NCBI GenBank assembly: GCA_024635795.1
Contig: JAGXIH010000017.1
Location: forward strand, 1 to 64,000
Direction of reading: 5' to 3'
Source of the DNA: Salegentibacter sp.
GTDB lineage: Bacteria > Bacteroidota > Bacteroidia > Flavobacteriales > Flavobacteriaceae
Length of the DNA stretch: 64,000 nt
A program made the position numbers and the translations under genes. Each line of letters begins with the position of its first letter. Positions within the stretch are counted from its first letter, which is position 1. The notes under the pieces are model-generated. The model was given only the letters and a program-made list of their open reading frames with translations, was not told the origin of the DNA and did no database searches. Shown piece after piece: positions 1 to 8,075 of the stretch.

Positions 1-770
1 CCCAAAGTGAGCACAATAATCGCCGAGGAACCTGCCGCAAGACCATCAATTCCGTCAGTTAAATTGGCGCCATTAGAGACTGCCGTAACTATAAAAATAA
101 CAATTGGAATAAAAATCAGCCAGGCATATTTAGCCAGGTAAGGGTTTATCCAGGTAATAAGGCTGGTGTAATTAAATTCATTGTTTTTTACAAAAGGAAT
201 TGTGGTCATGGTACTTTTCACTTCCTTTCCGGAAGAAATTTCCCCGCCTTCAACTATTTCTACATTGGTAATTGCAGATATATTGGACACTTCTTTAACG
301 GTGATCCCAGGGTGAAAATACATTGTGGCACCCACAATAATCCCTAAACCAACCTGGCCAATTACTTTAAATATGCCTTTTAATCCTTCCTTATCTTTTT
401 TAAAGGTTTTGATATAATCGTCTAAAAAACCAATTGCGCCCATCCATAAGGTTGTAATTATCAAAAGGATCACATATATATTATCCAATTTCGCGAATAA
501 TAAAACTGGAATTAAGGTGGCAATTATAATGATAAGACCTCCCATAGTTGGAGTTCCTGCTTTTTCGTTTTGGCCTTTTAATCCCAAATCGCGAACGCTT
601 TCTCCTACTTGCTTTCTGAGTAAATAATTGATGATCTTTTTACCGTAAATGGTAGAAATCCCCAACGAAAATATTATGGCCATCGCCGAACGGAATGAAA
701 TGAATTCAAACAACCCCGCGCCGGGCAACTGGTAGTGTTCATCTAAAAAATTAAACAAATAGTATAACAT
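1..770 (-). CDS. mraY: MraY, phospho-MurNAc-pentapeptide transferase, copy 1 (3' end outside the window)
   Basis: This is the N-terminal part of the integral membrane enzyme that moves phospho-MurNAc-pentapeptide onto undecaprenyl phosphate to make lipid I. I read an unbroken frame of 256 codons from the ATG at 768-770 to the window edge. It aligns throughout with the complete mraY at 50852-52087. The family motifs GTPTMGG, DDYIKTF and NLTDGIDGL are present, the last close to the window edge. The periplasmic loop around residues 165-205 is the least conserved part between copies. It is the last visible gene of copy 1 and starts 39 bases after murE. The C-terminal third, including the histidine-rich HHH motif, lies outside, so whether this copy is intact to its end cannot be seen. 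Identification is secure. Confidence 0.95.
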   Translation of the reverse strand, partial: MLYYLFNFLDEHYQLPGAGLFEFISFRSAMAIIFSLGISTIYGKKIINYLLRKQVGESVRDLGLKGQNEKAGTPTMGGLIIIIATLIPVLLFAKLDNIYVILLIITTLWMGAIGFLDDYIKTFKKDKEGLKGIFKVIGQVGLGIIVGATMYFHPGITVKEVSNISAITNVEIVEGGEISSGKEVKSTMTTIPFVKNNEFNYTSLITWINPYLAKYAWLIFIPIVIFIVTAVSNGANLTDGIDGLAAGSSAIIVLTL

Positions 771-809
771 ATCTTACTTATACTTGCCCTTATCAAAAAA
801 GGGGAGTTA

Positions 810-2273
810 TTATTTACCTAGTTGGTTTAAAAATTCGTTCACAATTTTATAATCATCAAAATCGGATCTTTTCCCATTTACTTCCTGATAAGTTTCATGA
901 CCCTTCCCGGCTATAAGAATTATATCACCTGGTTGCGCTAGTTGGCAGGCTGTTTTTATAGCCTGTTTTCTGTTTACAACCGTCATAGTTTTCTTTGCGT
1001 TTTGAGGATCAACACCGGCTTCAACATCCAATAATATTTTCTCCGGATCTTCAGTTCTGGGATTATCACTTGTAAAAACTGCTTTAGTGCTTAAAGCCGA
1101 GGCAATATGCCCCATTTCCGGCCTTTTTGTTTTATCCCTGTCTCCGCCACAACCCACTACGGTAATCAATTCTTCGTTTTTTGTTCGGATGAAATTAATT
1201 GTTTCCAACACATTTTTCAGAGCATCGGGAGTATGCGCGTAATCTACAATTGCTGTAATTTTATGTTTGGTTATAAAATATTGAAATCTCCCTGCTACTG
1301 ATTCAAGTTCACTGATAATCCGAAGGTTTTCTACCTTTTCCAATCCCAAAAGATCTGCTGAAGCATAAATTGCCAAAATATTGTAAGCATTAAAATTCCC
1401 GATGAGTTTGGACCAGATTTCTTGGTCATTCAACTTCAGCAATAACCCTGAGAATTGATTTTCAAGGATCTTTGCGCTATAATCCGCATAGGATTTTAAT
1501 GCATAGGTATATTTTCTGGCCAGGGTATTTTGAATCATAACAAGCCCATTTTTATCATCTATATTCACTAATGCGAAAGCTGATGCAGGTAACTGATCAA
1601 AAAACGACTTTTTGACATCCCTGTATTCAGCAAAAGTTTTGTGATAATCTAAATGTTCATGGGTTAAATTGGTAAAAATTCCACCTGCAAAGTGTAATGC
1701 TTCGGTTCGTTTTTGAGCTATTCCGTGAGAACTCACTTCCATAAAACAAAATTCCACCCCTTCCTTATTCATTTCCATTAAATAGGAATTTATCATCAGT
1801 GAATCCGGCGTAGTATGGGTGGAAGGAAATTTTTTGTCTGCAACCATAATATTTACTGTGGAAAGCAAACCAACCTTAAATCCAGCTTTACTGAATAAAT
1901 CATATAAAAGTGTGGCTACGGTGGTTTTGCCATTTGTTCCCGTAACACCCACCAATTTTAAATTATCTGAAGGATTGTCATAATAATTGGCTGCCATAAA
2001 AGCCAAAGCAGTTTGAGAGTTTTCCACTTGCACATAGGTTACTCCATTTATAATTTTCTCAGGTAAATCTTCACAAATTATGGCCAAAGCTCCCTGGTTA
2101 ACGGCAATGTTAATATAATCATGCCCGTTGGAAATTGTTCCTTTTACGGCTACAAAAACATCATTTAATTCAACTTTTCGTGAATCGTATTGAATGGAAT
2201 TAACCGTCACAGCGGTATTACCTGTAACAGATTCCATGGTAACTTTGTATAATATGTCCTTTAACTTCTTCAA
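810..2273 (-). CDS. murE: MurE, UDP-MurNAc-tripeptide synthetase, copy 1
   Basis: This cytoplasmic ATP-dependent ligase adds the third stem residue to UDP-MurNAc-L-Ala-D-Glu. The 487 residues match the usual length. The ATP loop GTNGKTT is at residues 112-118 and DNPR at 403-406; that four-residue motif is the known signature for meso-diaminopimelate as substrate. The lysine that becomes carbamylated in the family lies near residue 220 (DVKKSFF). The start codon overlaps the ftsI stop by four bases, which implies translational coupling. The paralog at 52124-53590 has 488 residues and the same motifs. No inactivating change is visible, so both copies should be active if expressed. Confidence 0.96.
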   Translation of the reverse strand: MKKLKDILYKVTMESVTGNTAVTVNSIQYDSRKVELNDVFVAVKGTISNGHDYINIAVNQGALAIICEDLPEKIINGVTYVQVENSQTALAFMAANYYDNPSDNLKLVGVTGTNGKTTVATLLYDLFSKAGFKVGLLSTVNIMVADKKFPSTHTTPDSLMINSYLMEMNKEGVEFCFMEVSSHGIAQKRTEALHFAGGIFTNLTHEHLDYHKTFAEYRDVKKSFFDQLPASAFALVNIDDKNGLVMIQNTLARKYTYALKSYADYSAKILENQFSGLLLKLNDQEIWSKLIGNFNAYNILAIYASADLLGLEKVENLRIISELESVAGRFQYFITKHKITAIVDYAHTPDALKNVLETINFIRTKNEELITVVGCGGDRDKTKRPEMGHIASALSTKAVFTSDNPRTEDPEKILLDVEAGVDPQNAKKTMTVVNRKQAIKTACQLAQPGDIILIAGKGHETYQEVNGKRSDFDDYKIVNEFLNQLGK

Positions 2274-4276
2274 CTTAAACTAAGTGTTACTTTTTTATTA
2301 GAATTTATTTTTTCTCCGGGTTTAATGGATTGATTTTTTACATTTCCTTTTCCCTCAACCATTACCTCAAATCCCAAATTTTCCAATATTGCCAATGCAT
2401 CCATCATTGGCATACCTACTACGTTTGGCATTAGTTTTAGGCCTTCCTGAGCGGTGGTAAAATATTTATCAAAATCCTTTGAAATCGCATCATTTTCTAT
2501 TTCCAGGGATTCTAATTCGTCTTCAACAGGAGTATCTGTATAAATTTTCTGGGCAATTCGTTTAAAAACAGGTCCGCTTACATCCGCACCGTAATACCCA
2601 GTACTCACCTTTGGTTTATGAATTACGACAATACTTGTATATTTTGGATTCTCAGCAGGGAAATATCCCACGAAAGACGAAATATAACGTCTATTGGATG
2701 CCCAGTCTTTCATCCAGTATTCGGTTTGTGCAGTCCCGGTTTTACCCGCCATGGAAAAATTTGGGGAATAAAGACTTTTAGCTGTTCCTCGTATGACGAC
2801 ATTTTTCAACATTTCCTGAACTTTTCCAATGGTCTCTTGAGAACAAATGGCAGGATTGATCACTACCACTTCATTCTTTAAAATAACCTTATCCCATTCT
2901 CTAATTTCTTTAATAAATCGTGGTTTTACCAAGACTCCATTATTTGCAATAGCATTATAAAAAGCCAGAGTTTGCAATGGGGTAATTTGAATACTACCAT
3001 ATCCATAAGCCATCCAGGGCAGGGAAAGACCTGACCATTTTTTGTCACCTGGACTTGGAATAGAAGGCACGCCTTCTCCTTTAATAGAAACTCCCAGCTT
3101 CTTGTTCAAACCCATTCGGTTGAGTCCATCTATAAATCTTTGGGGATTGTCCTTATAATTATTATAAATCAATTTTACAACTCCTACATTTGAAGAAACC
3201 TCAAAAGCACGGGATGCCGTTATCTTTCCATAACCTCCCCGGTGTGAATCCCGAACCTTATTTCTTTTGATAGTGATAACTCCACTTTCGGTATCTACTA
3301 CCGTATTAGTATCAATCACATGATCTTCCAGGGCGACTACCATAGACATCAATTTAAATGTTGAACCGGGCTCATTGGATTCACCAACCGCATAGTTCAG
3401 TTTTTCAAAATATGTACCTTTTGAAGTGCGCCCTAAATTAGAAATCGCTTTAATTTCCCCTGTTTTGGTTTCCATAACCACTACGGTCCCATGATCGGCT
3501 TCATACTTCTCCAATTGGGCCAGCAAGGCGTGATGCGCAATATCTTGAATCGTGACATCTATTGTTGAAATAACATCATTCCCGTCTTTTGGCTCCACTT
3601 CATTATTATCGCTGATAGGTTTCCAATGTCCTCTGGCAATTTTTTGCTTGAGCCGGTGTCCATCGGTTCCTTCCAAAAAAGGACTAAAAGCACCTTCAAT
3701 GCCAACTCGGGTATAATATCCCTGATCGTCGCGGCGATCGTATCCAACTGTTCTGGCGGCCAATTCTCCTAAGGGATGTTCCCGAACGGTTCGCTGTTCT
3801 GTGATCATCCCTCCTTTATAAGTACCCAAATTGAAAAGGGGAAAGCTTTTTATATTTAAATATTCAGAATAACCTAAATTCCTTGCTATTAAAAAATAGC
3901 GATGTTTGTTTATTCTAGCTGTTCGTAAGGATTGCGACCAATAAGTGGGACTTTTTCCAAGCATAGCCGACAGCTTTTTGGATAATGGGATTATATTTTC
4001 TTCAAAATTTTTATCGGTTACCGTTACAGCGTCAAAACGTATATCGTATTTGGGGACCGATGTGGCCAGTAGATTTAAATTGGTATCGTATAAATTTCCC
4101 CTGTTGGCGGTTATGGTAAAGTTTTTAAAGGCGCGTTCATCTGCCAAGCCCTTATATTTATCGCCTTCCACAATTTGAATGTTAAGCAACTGAACAACCA
4201 CTCCTATAGCAAATAGGAACAAGCATGCTGCTATAAAATACAATCGGTTTAATATGTGTTTTTCAGTTGTTGCCAA
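2270..4276 (-). CDS. ftsI: FtsI-type division transpeptidase (class B PBP with PASTA domain), copy 1
   Basis: This class B penicillin-binding protein cross-links septal peptidoglycan in the periplasm. One N-terminal membrane segment lies at about residues 12-32, followed by the dimerisation domain. The transpeptidase motifs are STFK at 305-308, SSN at 361-363 and KTG at 512-514. A PASTA domain covers about 612-668, as in other Bacteroidota FtsI proteins. All catalytic residues are present. The 668-residue length equals that of the paralog at 53587-55593 and the catalytic motifs align without indels. Over the first 100 residues I count 28 differences. It starts 7 bases after ftsL and overlaps murE by 4 bases. 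Confidence 0.96.
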   Translation of the reverse strand: MATTEKHILNRLYFIAACLFLFAIGVVVQLLNIQIVEGDKYKGLADERAFKNFTITANRGNLYDTNLNLLATSVPKYDIRFDAVTVTDKNFEENIIPLSKKLSAMLGKSPTYWSQSLRTARINKHRYFLIARNLGYSEYLNIKSFPLFNLGTYKGGMITEQRTVREHPLGELAARTVGYDRRDDQGYYTRVGIEGAFSPFLEGTDGHRLKQKIARGHWKPISDNNEVEPKDGNDVISTIDVTIQDIAHHALLAQLEKYEADHGTVVVMETKTGEIKAISNLGRTSKGTYFEKLNYAVGESNEPGSTFKLMSMVVALEDHVIDTNTVVDTESGVITIKRNKVRDSHRGGYGKITASRAFEVSSNVGVVKLIYNNYKDNPQRFIDGLNRMGLNKKLGVSIKGEGVPSIPSPGDKKWSGLSLPWMAYGYGSIQITPLQTLAFYNAIANNGVLVKPRFIKEIREWDKVILKNEVVVINPAICSQETIGKVQEMLKNVVIRGTAKSLYSPNFSMAGKTGTAQTEYWMKDWASNRRYISSFVGYFPAENPKYTSIVVIHKPKVSTGYYGADVSGPVFKRIAQKIYTDTPVEDELESLEIENDAISKDFDKYFTTAQEGLKLMPNVVGMPMMDALAILENLGFEVMVEGKGNVKNQSIKPGEKINSNKKVTLSLS

Positions 4277-4283
4277 AATATCA

Positions 4284-4601
4284 CTATTCAGTTATTTTAA
4301 TTTTAATTTTATATGGAGGAGTTTCTGAAGGTTTCACACCCCTATTTGCCATTTTGGAGGTAATATTGGATTCCATCTTCAACTTCATTAAAGTGGATCG
4401 CTTCTCAACGAATTCGCTTCGAAGTTCTCTTACTTCATTATTTATTTTTGCAATTAAATGTACTTTGCGTTCTGCGCTATGTGAACAAGCGATCATAAAA
4501 ATGGCCAAGAGGGTACAAAAAACAATAAAACGCCAATTTTTAAACGCATCATCACTGATAAGAAAATTTGCCTTTAGTATGTTATAAATCCCCTTTTTCA
4601 T
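4284..4601 (-). CDS. ftsL: FtsL-like division protein, copy 1
   Basis: This 105-residue bitopic protein lies between rsmH and ftsI, the fixed position of FtsL in dcw clusters. It has a short cytoplasmic N-terminus, a membrane segment at about residues 22-42 and a charged periplasmic helix (about 45-85) suited to a coiled coil with FtsB. The family is named 'FtsL-like putative cell division protein' in Bacteroidota, so assignment depends on position and topology as well as similarity. The paralog at 55596-55913 has the same length. A similar-sized antisense frame here is a shadow. Confidence 0.88.
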   Translation of the reverse strand: MKKGIYNILKANFLISDDAFKNWRFIVFCTLLAIFMIACSHSAERKVHLIAKINNEVRELRSEFVEKRSTLMKLKMESNITSKMANRGVKPSETPPYKIKIKITE

Positions 4602-4650
4602 AGCTTTTTACCAATGACCCCTCCAAACCAGAGCCCAATTAGGATGAATT

Positions 4651-5547
4651 TTATAATTTTTTGGCAATGCGCAATTTTGCACTTCTCGCTCTTTTATTTT
4701 TTCCTATTTCTTCCGCTCCCGGCACTATCAACCCACTCACCTTTTTGAACGGCACCGAGATATTTCCGTAAAAATCCTTTTCTGCATCACCTTCAAAAAG
4801 TCCGTTTCGAATATATCTTTTCACCAATCTGTCTTCCAGGGAATGATATGAGATCAGACTCAGTCTCCCGCCTTTTTTCAACAAATCCTGAGTTTGAAGC
4901 AAGAATTCCTTTAATGCCTCGATCTCCTGATTTACCTCTATCCGGATAGCCTGATAGATTTGGGCCAAAATTTTGTGTTCTTTTTCCTTAAACAAAAAAG
5001 GACGTAATACTTCCTTTAATTGCTCACTGGTTTTAATTGGAGCAACTTCCCTTGCCTTTACTATCTCGGCAGCAATTTTTGGAGCGGTCCGCAAATCGGC
5101 ATATTCATAAAACATTTTTTTAAGCTGTCCTTCCTCGTATTCGTTAATAACCTCTAAGGCACTTAAACTTCCTTTCTGGCTCATTCTCATATCCAGTTTC
5201 GCATCAAAACGGGTAGAAAAACCCCGTTCGGCAATATCGAACTGATGAGAAGAAACTCCAAAATCACCTAAGATCCCGTCCACTTCTTTTATCCCATAAA
5301 ACCTTAAAAACCTCTTTATAAATCTGAAATTTTCATTAATAAGTGTGAATCGGGGATCTTCTATTTTGTTTTCCAGCGCATCTTCATCCTGATCAAAAGC
5401 AAATAATTTACCTTTCTCTCCCAATCTGCTTAAAATTTCCCTGGAATGTCCACCACCGCCAAAAGTGACATCTACATAGACGCCATCCGGTTGAATGTTT
5501 AATCCATCTACAGATTCCTTTAATAATACTGGATTATGATATTCCAT
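4651..5547 (-). CDS. rsmH: RsmH (MraW), 16S rRNA C1402 N4-methyltransferase, copy 1
   Basis: This enzyme methylates N4 of cytidine 1402 in 16S rRNA using S-adenosylmethionine. The SAM-binding motif GGGGH is at residues 30-34. An upstream in-frame start at 5622 would add 25 residues that do not belong to the family. The ATG at 5545-5547 gives MEYHNPVLL, identical to the start of the paralog, and exactly 298 residues in both. With this start the gene overlaps the end of mraZ by 14 bases, again the same as in copy 2. It follows mraZ in the dcw operon. The protein looks intact. Confidence 0.95.
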   Translation of the reverse strand: MEYHNPVLLKESVDGLNIQPDGVYVDVTFGGGGHSREILSRLGEKGKLFAFDQDEDALENKIEDPRFTLINENFRFIKRFLRFYGIKEVDGILGDFGVSSHQFDIAERGFSTRFDAKLDMRMSQKGSLSALEVINEYEEGQLKKMFYEYADLRTAPKIAAEIVKAREVAPIKTSEQLKEVLRPFLFKEKEHKILAQIYQAIRIEVNQEIEALKEFLLQTQDLLKKGGRLSLISYHSLEDRLVKRYIRNGLFEGDAEKDFYGNISVPFKKVSGLIVPGAEEIGKNKRARSAKLRIAKKL

Positions 5548-6001
5548 CAGGTAATTGGTTTCCCATGATATCTTCGGCCATGTCTGCAAAATCATCGGCC
5601 GCAACATCAATGGCGTTTTCATATTTATTTTTATCCCAAATTTCTATGATATTAATGGCTGAAGACAATACAATTTCCTTTGTAATATCAGCAAATCCCA
5701 TCAAATCCTTTGGGATCAACAACCTTCCATTTGCATCTACCTCAACGGTTTTGACACCGGCGGTAAATTTTCTGATAAAATCGTTGTTCTTTTTTACAAA
5801 TCGGTTTAACCCGTTTATTTTCTGCATTAAAACATTCCACTCCTCAATAGGATATAATTCCAAACACGGCTGGAATACAGATCTTTTTATAACAAAGATT
5901 TCTTTTAAAACCGGAGACAATTGCTTTTTCAATGCTGAAGGCACCATAAGGCGACCTTTAGCATCAGCTTTACATTCATATGTCCCAATTAGATTTACCA
6001 C
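5534..6001 (-). CDS. mraZ: MraZ, transcriptional regulator of the dcw operon, copy 1
   Basis: MraZ binds short direct repeats upstream of its own gene and represses the dcw operon in the bacteria studied. The protein has the two half-domains of the AbrB/MraZ fold, each with the DxxGR core (DAKGRLMVP near residue 13 and DANGRLLIP near 92). It has 155 residues, the same as the copy at 56813-57280; hand alignment gives about 121 identical positions (78 %). The DNA-contacting Asp-Lys/Asn-Gly-Arg segments are identical apart from neighbours. It is the first gene of the copy 1 operon, and three box-like repeats lie just upstream at 6039-6063. Confidence 0.95.
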   Translation of the reverse strand: MVNLIGTYECKADAKGRLMVPSALKKQLSPVLKEIFVIKRSVFQPCLELYPIEEWNVLMQKINGLNRFVKKNNDFIRKFTAGVKTVEVDANGRLLIPKDLMGFADITKEIVLSSAINIIEIWDKNKYENAIDVAADDFADMAEDIMGNQLPDGIS

Positions 6002-6019
6002 TTAAGCTCTTTATAGCTT

Positions 6020-6063
6020 CAAATATATCGAAAATATTACCACTTTTTACCACATTCTACCAC
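6020..6063 (-). promoter_or_regulatory. mraZ promoter with three MraZ-type boxes, copy 1
   Basis: Read on the minus strand, three GTGGT repeats occur at exactly 10-bp spacing (plus-strand ACCAC at 6039, 6049 and 6059). They are followed by a Bacteroidota -7 box TATATTTG at 6020-6027. Known MraZ operators are three short G-rich direct repeats with 5-bp gaps, which is the same geometry. The boxes cover the -33 region, a good place for repression. Over the 54 bases from 6021 the copy 2 site differs at only three positions. Confidence 0.75.
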
Positions 6064-6230
6064 ATTGTTGATAAGTTTATCCACCTATTGTACTGAAACC
6101 CTACTAAATAGCGCTACTCCTTTAGGTTTCAGCACCTTGCTTTTTAGACTATAATTGTTAAATTTTCATTAAAAAATTAGAGTTTTTTAAAGGAAAAAGT
6201 TTTGAGAAATAATAAGGCTATTCTGTAATA

Positions 6231-6264
6231 ATGATTATACTTGTACTGAAATCGCTATATTTGC
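6231..6264 (+). promoter_or_regulatory. Promoter block of hydrolase-engB, copy 1
   Basis: A TATATTTG -7 box lies at 6256-6263, 26 bases before the hydrolase ATG. The 34-base block is identical at 32 positions to 57502-57535 in front of the paralogous hydrolase, while the DNA between this block and the MraZ boxes has drifted. That supports a working promoter. Confidence 0.65.
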
Positions 6265-6288
6265 AAATGTTAACAGGAAAGCCCCTCA

Positions 6289-7053
6289 ATGAGAAATAAT
6301 ATACAACAGGAAGGAAAATTTTCTTACCTGGAAATTGGAGAAGGAACTCCAATCGTCATTTTACATGGCCTGATGGGCGGGTTGAGTAATTTTGATGGTG
6401 TTGTTAACTTTTTCCCTCAAAAGGGATATAAAATTTTGATCCCGGAATTACCTTTATATACATTGCCCCTTCTCAAAACAAGTGTGGGAACAATTGCGAA
6501 ATATGTACGGGACTTTCTTGTTCTGAAAGAATATAAGGAAGTTATTTTATTGGGAAATTCCTTGGGTGGACATATCGCCCTTTTATGCACAAAATTATAT
6601 CCAGAATTGGTAAAAGGTTTGGTTATAACCGGCAGTTCTGGCTTATACGAAAATGCTATGGGCGAAAGCTATCCACGTCGTGGTGACTATGAATTTATTA
6701 AGAAAAAAGCCGAAACAGTATTCTATGACCCTAGCATTGCAACCAAGGAAATAGTTGATGAAGTTTATGTGACGGTAGCCGATAGAAATAAGTTGATAAG
6801 AACCCTGGCTATCGCAAAAAGTGCAATACGCCACAATATGTCAAGGGATTTACCTAAAATGACTACTCCTACATGTATTATTTGGGGAAAAAATGACAAT
6901 GTAACCCCGCCGGAGGTCGGTGAAGAATTTAACAGATTACTTCCCGACTCAGATTTGTATTGGATTGATAAATGCGGACATGCAGCAATGATGGAACACC
7001 CAGATTTGTTCAATGAAATTCTCTTTAACTGGCTCCGAAATAGGGAATTTTAG
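6289..7053 (+). CDS. Alpha/beta hydrolase, copy 1
   Basis: This is a 254-residue alpha/beta hydrolase without signal peptide. It has the oxyanion HGLMGG region at 26-31, the nucleophile elbow GNSLGG with Ser91, an acid at about Asp203 (GKNDNVTPP) and His231 (CGHAAMMEHP), so the triad is complete. The substrate is unknown. In flavobacteria a gene of this type commonly stands divergently from mraZ and before engB. The paralog at 57560-58324 has the same length and motifs. It ends 10 bases before engB, so the two are probably one transcript. Confidence 0.88.
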   Translation: MRNNIQQEGKFSYLEIGEGTPIVILHGLMGGLSNFDGVVNFFPQKGYKILIPELPLYTLPLLKTSVGTIAKYVRDFLVLKEYKEVILLGNSLGGHIALLCTKLYPELVKGLVITGSSGLYENAMGESYPRRGDYEFIKKKAETVFYDPSIATKEIVDEVYVTVADRNKLIRTLAIAKSAIRHNMSRDLPKMTTPTCIIWGKNDNVTPPEVGEEFNRLLPDSDLYWIDKCGHAAMMEHPDLFNEILFNWLRNREF

Positions 7054-7063
7054 ACTGATATAT

Positions 7064-7669
7064 ATGAAAATTAAGACTGCTGAATTTCTTGTTAGCAATA
7101 CTGAAGTAGCAAAATGCCCGGACAGTTCTTTGCCTGAATATGCATTTATAGGAAGAAGCAACGTAGGGAAATCATCACTCATAAATATGCTTACCGAAAG
7201 GAAGAGCCTCGCAAAAACCTCAGGCAGACCGGGAAAAACACAACTTATCAATCATTTTTTAATCAATAAAAATTGGCATTTGGTAGATTTGCCGGGTTAT
7301 GGATATGCCCGGGTTTCAAAATCGACAAAAAAAACCTTTCAAAAATTTATTACAGCTTATTTTGAAAAAAGAAAACAAATGCTTTGCGCGTTTGTTTTAA
7401 TTGACAGCAGGCATGAACCCCAGACGATAGATCTGGAATTTATGAGATGGATGGGGGAGCGCGGAATTCCGTTCTACATTATTTTTACCAAAGCCGATAA
7501 ACTTAAGCCAAAAGCCTTGGAGCGCAATATTGAAATTTATAAAACCAAGATGTTGGAAACATGGGCTGAAATGCCAGAATATGTCACCACCTCTGCTGAA
7601 AGTGATTTAGGAAGGGACGAGGTTCTAAACTTAATAGAAACTATTAACGAGCAATTTATTCGGGAATAG
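7064..7669 (+). CDS. engB: EngB (YihA/YsxC), ribosome-biogenesis GTPase, copy 1
   Basis: EngB is a small GTPase needed for assembly of the large ribosomal subunit. With the ATG at 7064 it has 201 residues and begins MKIKTAEF, like its paralog; a longer frame from 7013 would overlap the hydrolase and is not favoured. The G-motifs are present: G1 GRSNVGKSS at 30-38, G3 DLPGYG at 75-80 and G4 TKAD at 142-145. The paralog at 58358-58957 keeps all of them. Detectable similarity between the two cluster copies stops at or just after this gene. Confidence 0.95.
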   Translation: MKIKTAEFLVSNTEVAKCPDSSLPEYAFIGRSNVGKSSLINMLTERKSLAKTSGRPGKTQLINHFLINKNWHLVDLPGYGYARVSKSTKKTFQKFITAYFEKRKQMLCAFVLIDSRHEPQTIDLEFMRWMGERGIPFYIIFTKADKLKPKALERNIEIYKTKMLETWAEMPEYVTTSAESDLGRDEVLNLIETINEQFIRE

Positions 7670-7781
7670 ATTGAAAAACCAAGTCAGAAGCCGGAAGTAA
7701 AAAAAAAAGAGACAAGAACCAAGAGCAAAGAAACAAGACTAAAAAATTTCGGAAGACAGAAGTTTTAAGTTGTAAAACTAC

Positions 7782-7818
7782 ATAACCCTGCCATCGTTAG
7801 AAACGCTGGCAGGGTTAT
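7782..7818. terminator. Strong hairpin after engB copy 1, possible terminator
   Basis: AACCCTGCCA at 7784-7793 pairs perfectly with TGGCAGGGTT at 7807-7816, and two more A-T pairs extend it. A second CGTT/AACG stem lies inside the loop. The T-tract is short, so it may be a terminator or a dispersed hairpin repeat. Confidence 0.5.
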
Positions 7819-8016
7819 TTAATGCTTAGTCCACAATTTTGATCGCAGGCAAATTCTCTACAGATTATCTAAAATTTGTGCGTAGCCCACTACATATTTT
7901 GTCAATCCTAAATCCTTCACAAGTTGAGAATGATCTTATTTAATTACCCGATAAGATTTTAAAAAAATCTCACATACCCGGGGAAAATCGGGTTTTATTT
8001 TAAAATAATAAAACAA

Positions 8017-8051
8017 AAAAACTGTCCGGAATATAATTCCCAACAGTTTTT
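8017..8051 (-). terminator. rpsT terminator
   Basis: AAAAACTGT at 8017-8025 pairs with ACAGTTTTT at 8043-8051, with an inner GGAAT/ATTCC stem. On the minus strand it ends in a T run just after the rpsT stop. Confidence 0.75.
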
Positions 8052-8075
8052 AATAGATTAAACACAACTTAAATA

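Larger units (their letters stand above)
7670..8075. other. Intergenic junction between dcw copy 1 and rpsT
   Basis: These 406 bases hold no convincing gene. A purine-rich run (about 7675-7745) follows engB. Then come a strong hairpin at 7784-7816, a weaker ACCCG/CGGGT hairpin followed by T-rich DNA at 7976-7998, and the rpsT terminator at 8017-8051. None of it resembles the DNA after the copy 2 engB, so the right edge of the duplicated block falls at about 7670. No transposase, integrase or clear flanking repeat was found. Confidence 0.6.

Noticed and set aside
4267-4587. 106-residue plus-strand frame over ftsL
   Set aside because: Antisense shadow of ftsL, which has the right position, topology and a same-length paralog.
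5548-5622. Longer RsmH (323 residues) from an upstream start
   Set aside because: The extra 25 residues are mraZ sequence read in another frame; the paralog starts at MEYHNPVLL and both then have 298 residues.
7013-7063. Longer EngB from an upstream start inside the hydrolase gene
   Set aside because: The extra 17 residues overlap the hydrolase reading frame and are absent from the copy 2 EngB.
7675-7745. Purine-rich run after engB copy 1 as a gene or structured RNA
   Set aside because: No coding potential or pairing was seen; it looks like drifted AT-rich spacer DNA.
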